Source: Thermoplasmata archaeon
Lineage (GTDB): Archaea > Thermoplasmatota > Thermoplasmata > Lutacidiplasmatales > UBA184
Direction: 5' to 3'
DNA: 64,000 nucleotides
NCBI GenBank assembly: GCA_021809545.1
Contig: JAKAYL010000002.1
Coordinates: forward strand, 1 to 64,000
Shown here: piece after piece, positions 47,303 through 57,034 of the stretch
Layout: each line of letters begins with the position of its first letter
How positions within the stretch are numbered: the stretch's first letter is position 1
The notes under the pieces: generated by a model
The model's database searches: none
What the model was told of the DNA's origin: nothing
The model's input: only the letters and a program-made list of their open reading frames with translations
Position numbers and translations under genes: made by a program

Positions 47303-49264
47303 CTATCGACCACCATGCACTGCCTTGGCGAACCAGGACCGCCATTCCGACAGGACCTGATCGTAAGAAAGGGTGTGCGCCCGCTGCTCGTCCTTGTGGC
47401 GCTCCATGATCTCCCAGAAGACCGTGTTCGAGGAACTCACCCAGTTCGCGCCGAGCAGGTCGGGACGGTTGTGCTCGGCAGAGAAGTTCACGATATCCTC
47501 CCGGTACTTCCCGCGGACGCTGATGTTCTGGAGGGCCTCCTCGTAGGACATTCCCCACGAGTCGGCGATGGTACGGATCCGCTGCGAGGCCTTCGCCATG
47601 CGCTTCCCCATCTCCATCGAGTCGGTCTCCTCCTGGTACGACATGAGATCCTCGAACACCCCGAGGTCCGGCGCGTTCTTGTCGAGCTCTGCGATCTGGG
47701 TCACCCGGCGGGACTGGGTCCGCACCGAGCCGCCCAGATTCACAAGGCCGGAGATGACCACGATGTCCGTGGCGTTGAAGGAGGTGGGAGCGATCCCGAG
47801 GTCGTGCACGACCCGCTCGTAGACGGAGTGGGCGCTGTTCCCGTGGATCGTCCCGAGCACCGCGCTGCCGGCGGTGCCGGCCCGCATGGCCTCGTAGAGG
47901 GTCTTCGCCTCGTGACCCCGCACTTCACCCAGGATGATGGCGCTCTCTCCGAGACGGAGGGAGACCTTGAGGGCGTCGTCCACGCTGAGCTCGCTCTGCT
48001 GTCCCGCCACCGCGCTCCGCACGAAGATGGTCTGGACCTTGTAGCCCAGCCGCCGCATCTCGATGGTCGGGAGCTCGAGCGTATCCTCAACGGTCAGGAT
48101 GCGTTGGCTCTTCGGGAACTCGAGCATGAGGGCCCCGACGAGCGAGGTCTTTCCAGCCCCTCGCGCCCCCGAGACCAGCATGGCCGAGCGGCCATCCACG
48201 AGGAAGGAGAGAAGGCCGGCGGCCTCCGGAGTGAGCGATTTCATGCTGATCAGCTTGAGGAGGGTCCAGGGATCCGTCGCATGCCGCCGGAGGGTGATGG
48301 CGATCCCGTCGGGGGAGAGCGGTGGCCCGATGACCGAGGCCCGAGTGTTGTACTCCTTGAGGTCCGTCTCGAGGATCGGCATCGCTTCCGAGTAGGCCCG
48401 GCCGCTCTCGATGCGGAGGCGGGCCAGGATCGACTCGGCCTCCTCATCGGTGAGGATGATGTTGGTCAGCGCCTTGTCCCCGATCCGGGCGTCGGGATAC
48501 CCAGTGATCCTCAGATGGATCCGGTTCTCCGAGGCGGGCGCATCGATGTAGACATCCTGGATGTGCGGATCCTGCAGGAGGAGCTGTACGACACCGAGGC
48601 CGGTCACGTGCCGTGAGAGGATCTCCGAGAGTTCCTTGAGCCGGGCGAGCGTCGCGCTCGATGTGCTCCCGAGGCTGATCCCCAGCTCCTTCGCCCGCTT
48701 GTAGAGCAGCTTCTCGACCACATCCTCGACGTACTGCCGGGTCTGCTCCATCCGCACGAGCTTCACGTGCTTCGGATACCATTGCAGGAGTTCCTTACGG
48801 ACGGAATCGAGCAGGTGGATGTGCTGGGGGGTGAGCTTGTAGTCGGACAGGTCCAGATGATAGAGGGTGTCGATCTCGTTGGGGAGCTGGTAGATGGAGA
48901 CCCGGCTGCGGCCGAGGGCGTACTGGTGGAGGAGTACCCCGTTCTCCGGGTGAGCGCTCGCGATCCAGCAACCCGAGAAGCCCGGGCGCGTCCGGACATC
49001 TCTCTGGAAGATGTGGCGGATCCCTTCGTTCATCCGAACGGAAGACACCGCCTCCAGGTTCCGCAAGGCGAGGATGGCGGGGGGCAGCGGGGCTGCGGAC
49101 CGGGCAACGGGGGGAGTCGCCGATGCCGGTCGGGGCGGGGGTGCGGCGGCAGGGGTAGATTTCGGCAAGGCCTTCCCGCAGGAGCTGCAGAAGGCGCTCC
49201 CATCGGGGCTCGCTCGCCCGCAGTTCGTGCATCGGGGGCTGTGGGCTCCGGTTCCAGCGATCAT
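47303..49264 (-). CDS. FlaI/TadA/GspE-family secretion ATPase with N-terminal zinc ribbon
   Basis: Walker A SGARGAGKTSLVGALMLEFP; RILTVEDTLELPTIEMRRLGYKVQTI; LRLGESAIILGEVRGHEAKTLYEAMRAGTAGSAVLGTIHGNSAHSVYERVVHDL; N-term CTNCGRASPDGSAFCSSCGKALP. Confidence 0.93.
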   Translation of the reverse strand: MIAGTGAHSPRCTNCGRASPDGSAFCSSCGKALPKSTPAAAPPPRPASATPPVARSAAPLPPAILALRNLEAVSSVRMNEGIRHIFQRDVRTRPGFSGCWIASAHPENGVLLHQYALGRSRVSIYQLPNEIDTLYHLDLSDYKLTPQHIHLLDSVRKELLQWYPKHVKLVRMEQTRQYVEDVVEKLLYKRAKELGISLGSTSSATLARLKELSEILSRHVTGLGVVQLLLQDPHIQDVYIDAPASENRIHLRITGYPDARIGDKALTNIILTDEEAESILARLRIESGRAYSEAMPILETDLKEYNTRASVIGPPLSPDGIAITLRRHATDPWTLLKLISMKSLTPEAAGLLSFLVDGRSAMLVSGARGAGKTSLVGALMLEFPKSQRILTVEDTLELPTIEMRRLGYKVQTIFVRSAVAGQQSELSVDDALKVSLRLGESAIILGEVRGHEAKTLYEAMRAGTAGSAVLGTIHGNSAHSVYERVVHDLGIAPTSFNATDIVVISGLVNLGGSVRTQSRRVTQIAELDKNAPDLGVFEDLMSYQEETDSMEMGKRMAKASQRIRTIADSWGMSYEEALQNISVRGKYREDIVNFSAEHNRPDLLGANWVSSSNTVFWEIMERHKDEQRAHTLSYDQVLSEWRSWFAKAVHGGR

Positions 49265-50070
49265 GCTTCCCCCTTCGCGTCGGCGGCAGGCTCCGCAGGC
49301 TCGCCTTCGGTCCGGCCCGACAAGCGCAGGTGGGCCTCCAGTTCGACGAGCTTCTCCGAAAGTGCCACAAAGTCCGAGGCGGAGGAAGCGAGGCATCGGC
49401 TGCAACCTTCCTCCTTCGTGCCCCGAGAGAGCGCGAGGGCCTTGGCACGGAGATCGGAATCGAAACCGCTGTATCCGGAGAGCAACGCCCGGTTCATCGC
49501 CGGGAACATGGTCCTAGGATTGTACGGACAGTTCGGGCAGTCCAGGTGCCTTACGACCCGAAGGATGGCGGCACGCTCCGACCGCAGGTGGCGGGCGACC
49601 TCGGCCGCATGCTTTGGCCCCGAGATCCGGAACGTGGGGTCGGCCGAGAGCAACGGACCGGGGAGCACTCCCGGGCCCGAGGCCATCGCCTCCAGCTCTG
49701 CGATGACGCCATCCACCTGCCCGTCAGGGAAGATGAGCCCCGCAGTGAAGGGGTGAGGCGACCGTAGGGAGAACTGCTCGATGAGCTTGGTGAGCGCGAC
49801 GAGGGTCTTCAGGAAACGGACCGAGTCCCCGACGTACTGCCGCTCCATCGCCCCCGTGATGGTGATGGTGTCCACGTAGGGCTCCGTGGTGAGGATGTGG
49901 GTGACGACCGACATGCATTGCGAACTCAGTATCCCGGAGGGCCCTTCGCAAGCCGCGCACTTGAGGACGAGGTTCATCGACCGGCCCTCGGACTTGATCT
50001 CGTAGGTGAACTGCGGAAGTCGGTTGGCGTAACTGGTGGCCTCTCCTTTGGTGTTCTTTGCTTTCGTCAT
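49261..50070 (-). CDS. Cysteine-rich protein of unknown function coupled to the secretion ATPase
   Basis: MTKAKNTKGEATSYANRLPQFTYEI...LKCAACEGPSGILSSQC...CPNCPYNPRTMFPAMNRALLSGYSGFDSD...CSRC; ATGA overlaps on both sides. Confidence 0.75.
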   Translation of the reverse strand: MTKAKNTKGEATSYANRLPQFTYEIKSEGRSMNLVLKCAACEGPSGILSSQCMSVVTHILTTEPYVDTITITGAMERQYVGDSVRFLKTLVALTKLIEQFSLRSPHPFTAGLIFPDGQVDGVIAELEAMASGPGVLPGPLLSADPTFRISGPKHAAEVARHLRSERAAILRVVRHLDCPNCPYNPRTMFPAMNRALLSGYSGFDSDLRAKALALSRGTKEEGCSRCLASSASDFVALSEKLVELEAHLRLSGRTEGEPAEPAADAKGEA

Positions 50071-51800
50071 GTTTCGCTCCCCCGCTGACGGGAAATGGTC
50101 CTCCAAGCGACGTAGGCTACTGCGCCCGCGACCACGAGGCCGATCGACCCGTACTCGAGATAGACGAAGGGGTCGAGGGCGGGCGGTGCGGCTGCGGTGG
50201 TCACCACGATGGCCACGGAGGTGGACGTCCGCTGTCCCTGGAAGGCCGAGATCACGACAGTGACGGTGTAATTGGTGGAGAAGCTCAGCCCTCCGACGGT
50301 CACCGGCCCGGGAAGGGCCACGGAGAAGTCCTTGGGGAGCACGGAATTCCCGCCTGGGACCTGGGGAACCACGCTGAGCGATATCCCGGTGAATCCCACG
50401 ACGGTCGAGGGGAGGGACCAGGTCACCGAGAGGGAGGCGGTGGGGTCTCCCGCCGAGGGAGAGAGAGCGACCGCGGAGGTCAGGGCCGCCGGTGGGGTCG
50501 GGATCCCCTCATCCGGGGCAATGGTGAGTTCCCAGGAGTTGGCCGAGACCTGATAGGCCTGACCGACGGCGAGCGTGGCCTCGTTGGCCGAAAGCGCGAC
50601 CGAGAGGATGGCGCCAGAGGTCACCAGGGAGCGGAAGTCCGCCGTGGAGCTCTGGGGCATCCCCGGGTAGAGGTAGTACCATCCCACATTGCTGGTCGAC
50701 CAAGAGACCTCGAAGTAGTCGGGAGAGGAGGCGGCAAGCACCGCGCTCGTGATCCCCGCCGGGAAGACCGTGCTCCAGGAGATGGCGTACGAGCTGCACC
50801 CTGCGGTGGCGGAAGCGTTGAGGTAGGTCACCCGGGTACCCGCGGCCACCAGCACCTGGCAGCCGTTGGTGGAGGAGGAGACCGAGAGGGCGTCAATGAA
50901 CGTGTTGCTGGTGTCCCCGTCGAGGGCGCTCTGGGAGGCGACGGTGGCCGCGAAGAAGCCCGTCACAGCGGTCGCGAACATGTGGCTCCCGTCTCCGGAG
51001 ATCACGGCATCGCTCAGCCTCTCGGCCGGACCCGGATTGGGCAACCCTCCGATGGGGCTCCATTCCGCCGTATAGGAAGCCTTCTGGCCGCCGCTTCCCT
51101 GGTTCCCGGAGAAGACGAAGACGGCGCCGTTCCCGTTCGCGTCGTTGGAGCCGACCACGAACCAACTGCCGTCCGTGTCCATCGAGAGGTCGGTGAAGCT
51201 CTGCCCCGTGACGACGGAGTAGAAGGCGAGCTGGGGAGAGGAGAGTGGGTTGGTATAGTAGGAGACGTTGAACCCGGGGAGATTGGTGCCGGGATCGACG
51301 AAGGTGGCGACAACCACGAGCGCGTTGCCGTCCTGGGAGATCGCGGCGTGGTCTACCGAGCCCTTGACGGCGGACCCGTCCCCCTTGTAGTTGGAGCCGG
51401 TCCATATCGGGGAGGCCCCCGAGACGGAGTAAAGGTACGCGGAGTTGTTCGCCGTGAGCAGGACCTCGGGCGTTCCGGCCGGTCCCGACAGGGAGATCAT
51501 GGTAGAGGTAGCATTACCCGGAAGAGACCAGTTCTCCAGCGGCGTGGACGAGCTCGTGCCGAAGAGGTACGCATGATCCCCTGTGGAGGTGGCGACAACG
51601 TAGGAGCCGTCAGGAGCCGTCGCCACGTGGGCGACCCCGGTGGGGGCTGGGGTCGAATAGTTGATCAGAGCGGGAGGCGCGGTGAGGGGATGTACGGCGA
51701 AAACGGGCCCGGCGGAGGAATGGGCGGAGGAGGGAAGGGCGGTGAGCAACAGGGGGACGATGACCAGAAGGGGAAGTACCTTGATCCAGCTCATCCCCAT
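50067..51800 (-). CDS. Secreted beta-propeller-like + Fn3-like protein with C-terminal TM anchor
   Basis: Signal MGMSWIKVLPLLVIVPLLLTALPSSAHS; repeated blade-like segments (VAHVATAPDGSYVVATSTGDHAYLFG; DHAAISQDGNALVVVATF; FTDLSMDTDGSWFVVGSNDANGNGAVFVFSG); TM near YGSIGLVVAGAVAYVAWRTI. Confidence 0.7.
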   Translation of the reverse strand: MGMSWIKVLPLLVIVPLLLTALPSSAHSSAGPVFAVHPLTAPPALINYSTPAPTGVAHVATAPDGSYVVATSTGDHAYLFGTSSSTPLENWSLPGNATSTMISLSGPAGTPEVLLTANNSAYLYSVSGASPIWTGSNYKGDGSAVKGSVDHAAISQDGNALVVVATFVDPGTNLPGFNVSYYTNPLSSPQLAFYSVVTGQSFTDLSMDTDGSWFVVGSNDANGNGAVFVFSGNQGSGGQKASYTAEWSPIGGLPNPGPAERLSDAVISGDGSHMFATAVTGFFAATVASQSALDGDTSNTFIDALSVSSSTNGCQVLVAAGTRVTYLNASATAGCSSYAISWSTVFPAGITSAVLAASSPDYFEVSWSTSNVGWYYLYPGMPQSSTADFRSLVTSGAILSVALSANEATLAVGQAYQVSANSWELTIAPDEGIPTPPAALTSAVALSPSAGDPTASLSVTWSLPSTVVGFTGISLSVVPQVPGGNSVLPKDFSVALPGPVTVGGLSFSTNYTVTVVISAFQGQRTSTSVAIVVTTAAAPPALDPFVYLEYGSIGLVVAGAVAYVAWRTISRQRGSET

Positions 51801-52471
51801 ACCCCGAGAACCACCGTGTCGAAGGAAGACGCGTTCCCGGTGACGGTCAACGTCGCCGAGGCGGAGTAGACGGTGCCCGATGTCCCCGCAGCCCCAAAGC
51901 CAGCGTAAACGCACGCGCTCGAGATCGAGCAGGGGACCGACGGCACGGAAGTGTTCTGGTATTCCAAGTAGTATTCCTGGAAGGTCTGCGCATTCGCACT
52001 CGAGGGAGAGCCCATGGCGACCTGTGATGCTGTATCATTTATCACGTATCCGACCCACCCAGGGGACTCCAGGAGCTGCTCCAACTGCGCCCGCGCAGGG
52101 CCAGGGGCCACGGCCTGGAGCAGGCTCAGGTGAAGCACGATCAGCTGACCCATGGAATAGTCCTGGACCGTCCCCGTGCCCCAATCCGAATTGAAGGCAT
52201 GGCAGGGGTCCGTGGGCAGGGAGGGGGTGACGTTCCCAACACAGAGGGTCGCGTTCGGCGCCGTGGCGAAGAGCAGGGATTGGAGCGCGCTCGATGCGTA
52301 CGCGGTCCCCCCGTAGTTCTGGTCAACGATGACCGGGTTGATCGAGAGCATGGCGTAGAGGAAGAGGGTGGCCACCACGAGCAGGGGGACAAAGAGGACG
52401 ATATCGAAGGCGGCGACCTCGCCGCGCCGGTCGCTCCCGCTGCGCTGCCGTCCCCGTGCCCGCCGCCGCAT
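51791..52471 (-). CDS. Prepilin-like membrane protein
   Basis: GRQRSGSDRRG-EVAAFDIVLFVPLLVVATLFLYAMLSINPVIVDQNYGGTAYASSALQSLL. Confidence 0.65.
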   Translation of the reverse strand: MRRRARGRQRSGSDRRGEVAAFDIVLFVPLLVVATLFLYAMLSINPVIVDQNYGGTAYASSALQSLLFATAPNATLCVGNVTPSLPTDPCHAFNSDWGTGTVQDYSMGQLIVLHLSLLQAVAPGPARAQLEQLLESPGWVGYVINDTASQVAMGSPSSANAQTFQEYYLEYQNTSVPSVPCSISSACVYAGFGAAGTSGTVYSASATLTVTGNASSFDTVVLGVWG

Positions 52472-52472
52472 C

Positions 52473-53003
52473 TTAGTTCCAGATCTCCACGGAAAGGGTG
52501 GCGGTGTGGTACTCCCCGTACGGCACGCCCGGGAACCAGATGTCCACGGGGGACACCGAGGTGACGAAGCCCTGCTTGAGACCTGAGGGGTTCGTGGGCG
52601 GAACCGCGGTCTCGACCACCTTTGGCTGGGTCAACCAAGCGTGCGGGTAGGAGGAAATATCCGTGATGACCACCCGGTATTGAAAGGAGGGATGGAAGTC
52701 GTAGGAGATATTGGACGTCGTGAGGTTGAGCACCTTGAAGACATCAAAAACACCCACCTCGCCCTGGTAGGTCAGGTTCTTGTAATCCCTGAGGTCCGAG
52801 AGCAGAAGGGGAGCCTGCTCCGCGAACGTCACGTTCTGTTGCCGCCGTTCGAAACTGTTGAGACCACTGAAGAGGGCGGCAAAGAACAGGAAGAGCGCCG
52901 TGATCACGATCCAGGCGGCCGGCACTTCCTCAAGGAAGCCAGCAACGCCACGACGTCCCATGCGATGCCGCATCAGCGATGCCAGAGATGCCCCGTCACT
53001 CAT
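52473..53003 (-). CDS. Prepilin-like membrane protein
   Basis: MRHRMGRRG-VAGFLEEVPAAWIVITALFLFFAALFSGLNSFERRQQ. Confidence 0.65.
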   Translation of the reverse strand: MSDGASLASLMRHRMGRRGVAGFLEEVPAAWIVITALFLFFAALFSGLNSFERRQQNVTFAEQAPLLLSDLRDYKNLTYQGEVGVFDVFKVLNLTTSNISYDFHPSFQYRVVITDISSYPHAWLTQPKVVETAVPPTNPSGLKQGFVTSVSPVDIWFPGVPYGEYHTATLSVEIWN

Positions 53004-53162
53004 AAGCCCTTTGCCGGCCTAATGAGCGTGCGGGGAAAGGCACCCGCCTTAAGCGACCCCCCGTCGGGAGGTGAAAGTCGGGCTCACCTCCGCCTCCGGC
53101 GCCCTTCAGAACCCTGACGACAAGAGTCGATTCCTTTCTTAGAGCCTTCCCCAGAATACCGA

Positions 53163-53675
53163 TCAGGGGGCGTCTGGGGAACCGCTGGCGACCCGCTCCA
53201 GCAGGTGGACGTCGATGCGCCGGCCAAACTTGCGCCCGACCTGGTGCATCACCCCGACGGGGACGAAACCGAAACGCGAGTGAAGTGCGAGGCTCGCCGG
53301 GTTCCCGTCGGCTATCCTTGCAAGGAGCACGTGAAGACCGGCCTCCTCGGCGGCCTGGACGGTCGTCTTCAGAAGGCTCCGGCCGATCCCTTGTCCCTGG
53401 TGTTTGGGCTCTACGTAGACCGAGACTTCGGCCGTGTCCGCGTAGGCTCGTCGGTCGGACCACGGAGAGAGTGAGGACCATCCGATGACCTCCCCCTCGG
53501 CATCGGCGACGAATACGGGATGGCGTTCGTCATGCCGTCGCAACCAATCGATCTGGGCGGGGAGCGAGCGAGGCTCCGTGTCGAAGGTGGCGATCGTCTC
53601 CATCACGGCCTGATTGTAGATCCCCGCGATGCGCGCTGCGTCCTCCTCCGTGGCGTGCCGAACATGAACGACCAT
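53163..53675 (-). CDS. GNAT acetyltransferase, phosphinothricin acetyltransferase-like
   Basis: VRHATEEDAARIAGIYNQAVMETIATFDTEPRS; EVSVYVEPKHQGQGIGRSLLKTTVQAAEEAGLHVLLARIADGNPASLALHSRFGFVPVGVMHQVGRKFGRRIDVHLLER. Confidence 0.87.
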   Translation of the reverse strand: MVVHVRHATEEDAARIAGIYNQAVMETIATFDTEPRSLPAQIDWLRRHDERHPVFVADAEGEVIGWSSLSPWSDRRAYADTAEVSVYVEPKHQGQGIGRSLLKTTVQAAEEAGLHVLLARIADGNPASLALHSRFGFVPVGVMHQVGRKFGRRIDVHLLERVASGSPDAP

Positions 53676-53677
53676 GT

Positions 53678-56600
53678 TCAACGGGAGCGGAAACGGTCCC
53701 GGCTCCCGAGCATCCCTGGTTTCGCCGTGTTTGTGAGGCCCTTGTTCCTCCGTCGGAGGAGGAGAACGATCACCAAGACCACCACGACCACAGCGGCCAC
53801 CGCGAGGAGAATGAGGGCTAGGCTTCCCGAGGAATTACTGCCATTGCAGTTCGAGGTGCACGTTGGCGGAGGGCTGGTGGAGCCGGCCGACACCTGGACG
53901 ACCTGCGTCTGGGAGACCTTGGCCCCGGAGGCATCGGTCGCGTTGACGGTCACGGTGTAGTTCCCGGCCGATGCGTAGGTGTGGGTTGCGGTCCCGGTGG
54001 AGGGTTCCCCGGTCAAGACCGCGCTGGTGTCCCCGAAGTCGACCGTGACCCCCCCGTACGGGGTCGCCCCGCCCGTTACGTCCCAGGAGACCTTGACCGA
54101 GAGCGGAGCCTTCCCGCTCGAAGGGGTGACCCCGAGGCTAACGGCGAGCGGGGGCAAGTTCGAGGTGACATCGATCGTGACGGTTTGGCGGGCGGTCCCC
54201 CCGATGGAATCGGTCAGGTTCACGGTCAGGTTGTACGTCCCGGGACTGGAGTAGACGTGGGAAGCGGAACCCGTCGCGGGCTGGCCTGCGAGGGAAACTG
54301 AGCCATCGCCGAAGTTGACGGTGACCCCGCCATACGGTGTGACGCCGCCCGTAGCGTTCCAGTTCGCCGTGACGCTGAGGGGGGCGGTCCCGTTGATCGG
54401 GCTGGCCGATAGGGAAACGGAGAAGTGCGAGTAGAGAACCTCGGTTCCGGTAAGGTTGAGCGGGACGCCCGCCTGGTCACGGAAAGAGACGTTGACCGTG
54501 TAGCTGCCTCCGGTGGTGAAGTTGTAGGTCACCGGGGAACCCGACTGCGAGGGGAGCCCGGACACGTTCCAAGCGAAGGAGCCGTAGGGCGGAACTCCCC
54601 CGGAGGCCACCACAGAGAACTGGATGCTCGCGGGGGCATCGACCAGCGTGGAATTGGAGTAGAGCGTCGCCTGGAGCGGAGGAGCGGTGTAGTCGAAGCT
54701 GAGCGTCCCGTTCAGGTTCAACCCGACGATAACGAAGGGGCCCCCCGCATAGAGGACGGCGGCCGCCGGGTACCAGGCACCCCCGAGGAGCGGGGTGAGG
54801 TCGTTCAGGACCGCTCCGGCCGTTCCCGAGTAGACGACGGGCACGTTGGTCCGATTCGCGGACTCATTGCCGGTCCCCGAGACGAGCACGCTCGAGCCCC
54901 AAACGGCGATGGAATTCAGCGCGGAGGTGGGCACCGGGAATATGAAGTAGGGCTGTCCGGAGAAGAACGACCCGGGGACCCAGGTGTAGGGTTGGCTACC
55001 GTTCAGCACCCAAAAGGCCGACCCGTTCCAAGCGACCGTGCCCGGGTTGGGCACGTCGAGACTGAGGCCGAAGGTCGTGCTCACGTTGAGGAACCCGGAA
55101 GAATTGTAGTACCAGAGATCCCCGGAAAGGGTTCCGCTCTCTCCCCCCAGCAGTGCGTCCCCGGGAGCACCGGGGATGATCGCGGTCACTCCGAGGGTGA
55201 TCGACGTCACCTGGGAAGAAAGGTTCGTCCAGTTGCCCGTAGCGGGGGCGTAGGAAAAGAGACCACCACCACCGAGGGGGAGAATGCCTCCTGCCCAGAG
55301 CGAGGAGTTCACCCACCCCAGGCTGAAGAGGGTCTCTGCCGGGGAGGGGAGGGTGCGGAACGCCCCGGTGGAGAGGTTGTAGCTGAAGACCCGGGCAGAG
55401 TCCGATAGGTAGAGCGTGTCCGGGCCGAACGCGGCGGCCGAGAGGAGTCCGGTCCCGGACGGGATGAGGGACTCGAGGTTGGTGACATTGCGGGTGCTCA
55501 GGTTCACGAGGAACCCGTCACCCTGGGTTCCGTTCCATCCACCCATCCAGACCCGCCCGTCCCCGAAGACGAGGCTCCCGCCCGAGACGAATCCTGTGGG
55601 CAGGTCCACGGCCGAGGGAGAAGCACCGGGAGTCCAGGAGGTGAGGAATCCCCCCATCCCATTGCGGTAGCCACCGACCACGAGGGCTGAGCCCATCCAG
55701 AGGAGGGCCAGAGGATTCGTGGTGTTGGTCCACGGGGCGGAGAGAGACAAGGGGGAGACCGTAGAGAGCGCGGCATCGAGGTCAGCTGCGCCCGAGGGAG
55801 AGGCGAGCGTGAAATTGGTCCCCGCCACGCGGGAGTCCGCGGCGAAGGCCGAGGGGGTACCAAGGACGGAGGTGATCTGGGAGGTCACGTCCACGAAGGA
55901 GCCGGTCGCCAGATCGAAGACGCCCCAGTGGTAGGTGAAGGAGGAGGACTCCAGGCTCTGGAGGAGCACGTAGTTCCCCGTCACGGCCAGCGGCACGGCC
56001 GGCGAGGTGAAGGCCGACGCCGCGGGGAGATACCCCGAGAGGTTCTGAAAGGTCCAGCCCGAGGTAGAGTTGTACGAGAGGATCCCGAAGGTGTTTTGGG
56101 AGCGGTTCGTGGTCAACAGGAAAGCGCCTCGCGAGCCCAGGGCGTGGGAAGGGACACCGAACGTGGCGGGGATCTTGCCGCTCAGGTTCTGGAACCCCGA
56201 GCTTGCGTTGTAGGAGAAGAGCAGCGTCTCAGGCCCCGAGAAGCTCAGGTTCTGCCCCACGAGGAGGACCGAGCTTCCGTCCGAGGCGCCCCCGTAGAGC
56301 GTGCGAAGGTCGGGCGGTAGGGAAAGGTTCGCCGCCGCGCCGGTCGTAGGGTTCTGCGCCCAGACCCGGGACGGAGGGCTGAGCACGTTGAAGGAAGCGT
56401 CCCAGTAGTAGGCGGTCGGGGTGGGGGAGGAAAGTTCCCCGATCCCGAAGGATTGCCCGATCACGTACTGGGAGGCGACGCTCACGTTGACCGTGGACAA
56501 GAAACCGGAGGAGGTGTCCGAGAGGGCGACCGGGGGACCCAAGCTGAGCGTTCCGGTCTTCGGCATCTGCGTGCCGTTGTCCGTCCCTAACACGGCGACC

Positions 56601-56869
56601 TGGGTGCCCGAGAGGGGGAGAAGACCTGTGACCTCGGACCAGGAACCCCCGGGAAGGGAGGGGATTCGGGAGGTCAGGTTGACGGGGGGCTCCGCGACCG
56701 ACCCGGTGTCGAGAGGGCATTGCGTGCACCCGGCCGCGGGAACCAGGTCGGGTGCGGATCCCACGCTCCCGCTTCCGTGGCCCGGTAGAGTCGGGGCACC
56801 GGCGAAGGCCGCGGGCACCGAAAGCCCGAGGCAGGCAAGAAGGACAAGGACCGCAGGGACGCTACGCAT
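53678..56869 (-). CDS. Secreted kelch/beta-propeller-like + PKD surface protein with C-terminal TM anchor
   Basis: Signal MRSVPAVLVLLACLGLSVPAAFAG; propeller-like repeats; PKD units ANWNATGGVTPYGGVTVNFGDGSVSL and VSWDVTGGATPYGGVTVDFGDTSAVL; LALILLAVAAVVVVVLVIVLLLRRRNKG TM. Confidence 0.78.
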   Translation of the reverse strand: MRSVPAVLVLLACLGLSVPAAFAGAPTLPGHGSGSVGSAPDLVPAAGCTQCPLDTGSVAEPPVNLTSRIPSLPGGSWSEVTGLLPLSGTQVAVLGTDNGTQMPKTGTLSLGPPVALSDTSSGFLSTVNVSVASQYVIGQSFGIGELSSPTPTAYYWDASFNVLSPPSRVWAQNPTTGAAANLSLPPDLRTLYGGASDGSSVLLVGQNLSFSGPETLLFSYNASSGFQNLSGKIPATFGVPSHALGSRGAFLLTTNRSQNTFGILSYNSTSGWTFQNLSGYLPAASAFTSPAVPLAVTGNYVLLQSLESSSFTYHWGVFDLATGSFVDVTSQITSVLGTPSAFAADSRVAGTNFTLASPSGAADLDAALSTVSPLSLSAPWTNTTNPLALLWMGSALVVGGYRNGMGGFLTSWTPGASPSAVDLPTGFVSGGSLVFGDGRVWMGGWNGTQGDGFLVNLSTRNVTNLESLIPSGTGLLSAAAFGPDTLYLSDSARVFSYNLSTGAFRTLPSPAETLFSLGWVNSSLWAGGILPLGGGGLFSYAPATGNWTNLSSQVTSITLGVTAIIPGAPGDALLGGESGTLSGDLWYYNSSGFLNVSTTFGLSLDVPNPGTVAWNGSAFWVLNGSQPYTWVPGSFFSGQPYFIFPVPTSALNSIAVWGSSVLVSGTGNESANRTNVPVVYSGTAGAVLNDLTPLLGGAWYPAAAVLYAGGPFVIVGLNLNGTLSFDYTAPPLQATLYSNSTLVDAPASIQFSVVASGGVPPYGSFAWNVSGLPSQSGSPVTYNFTTGGSYTVNVSFRDQAGVPLNLTGTEVLYSHFSVSLSASPINGTAPLSVTANWNATGGVTPYGGVTVNFGDGSVSLAGQPATGSASHVYSSPGTYNLTVNLTDSIGGTARQTVTIDVTSNLPPLAVSLGVTPSSGKAPLSVKVSWDVTGGATPYGGVTVDFGDTSAVLTGEPSTGTATHTYASAGNYTVTVNATDASGAKVSQTQVVQVSAGSTSPPPTCTSNCNGSNSSGSLALILLAVAAVVVVVLVIVLLLRRRNKGLTNTAKPGMLGSRDRFRSR

Positions 56870-57034
56870 GCTCGGCGGTCCACGGAGGCCCCCCCTCCTT
56901 AAAAGCGTTCGCGCGCAAGGGCCGCAACCCTCTCGGGGCAACGGTCCCTGAGCAACTCTGCTCTCGGAGATCGGGAAGGGGACAGAGGAACCACGCACCA
57001 CGCCTTCCCTCTCCGGGTCCGACCGATCGATCCT

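Noticed and set aside
45677-48616. 979-aa plus-strand ORF
   Set aside because: Antisense to the clearly coding FlaJ- and FlaI-like genes; charged, low-complexity translation typical of a GC-rich antisense artefact
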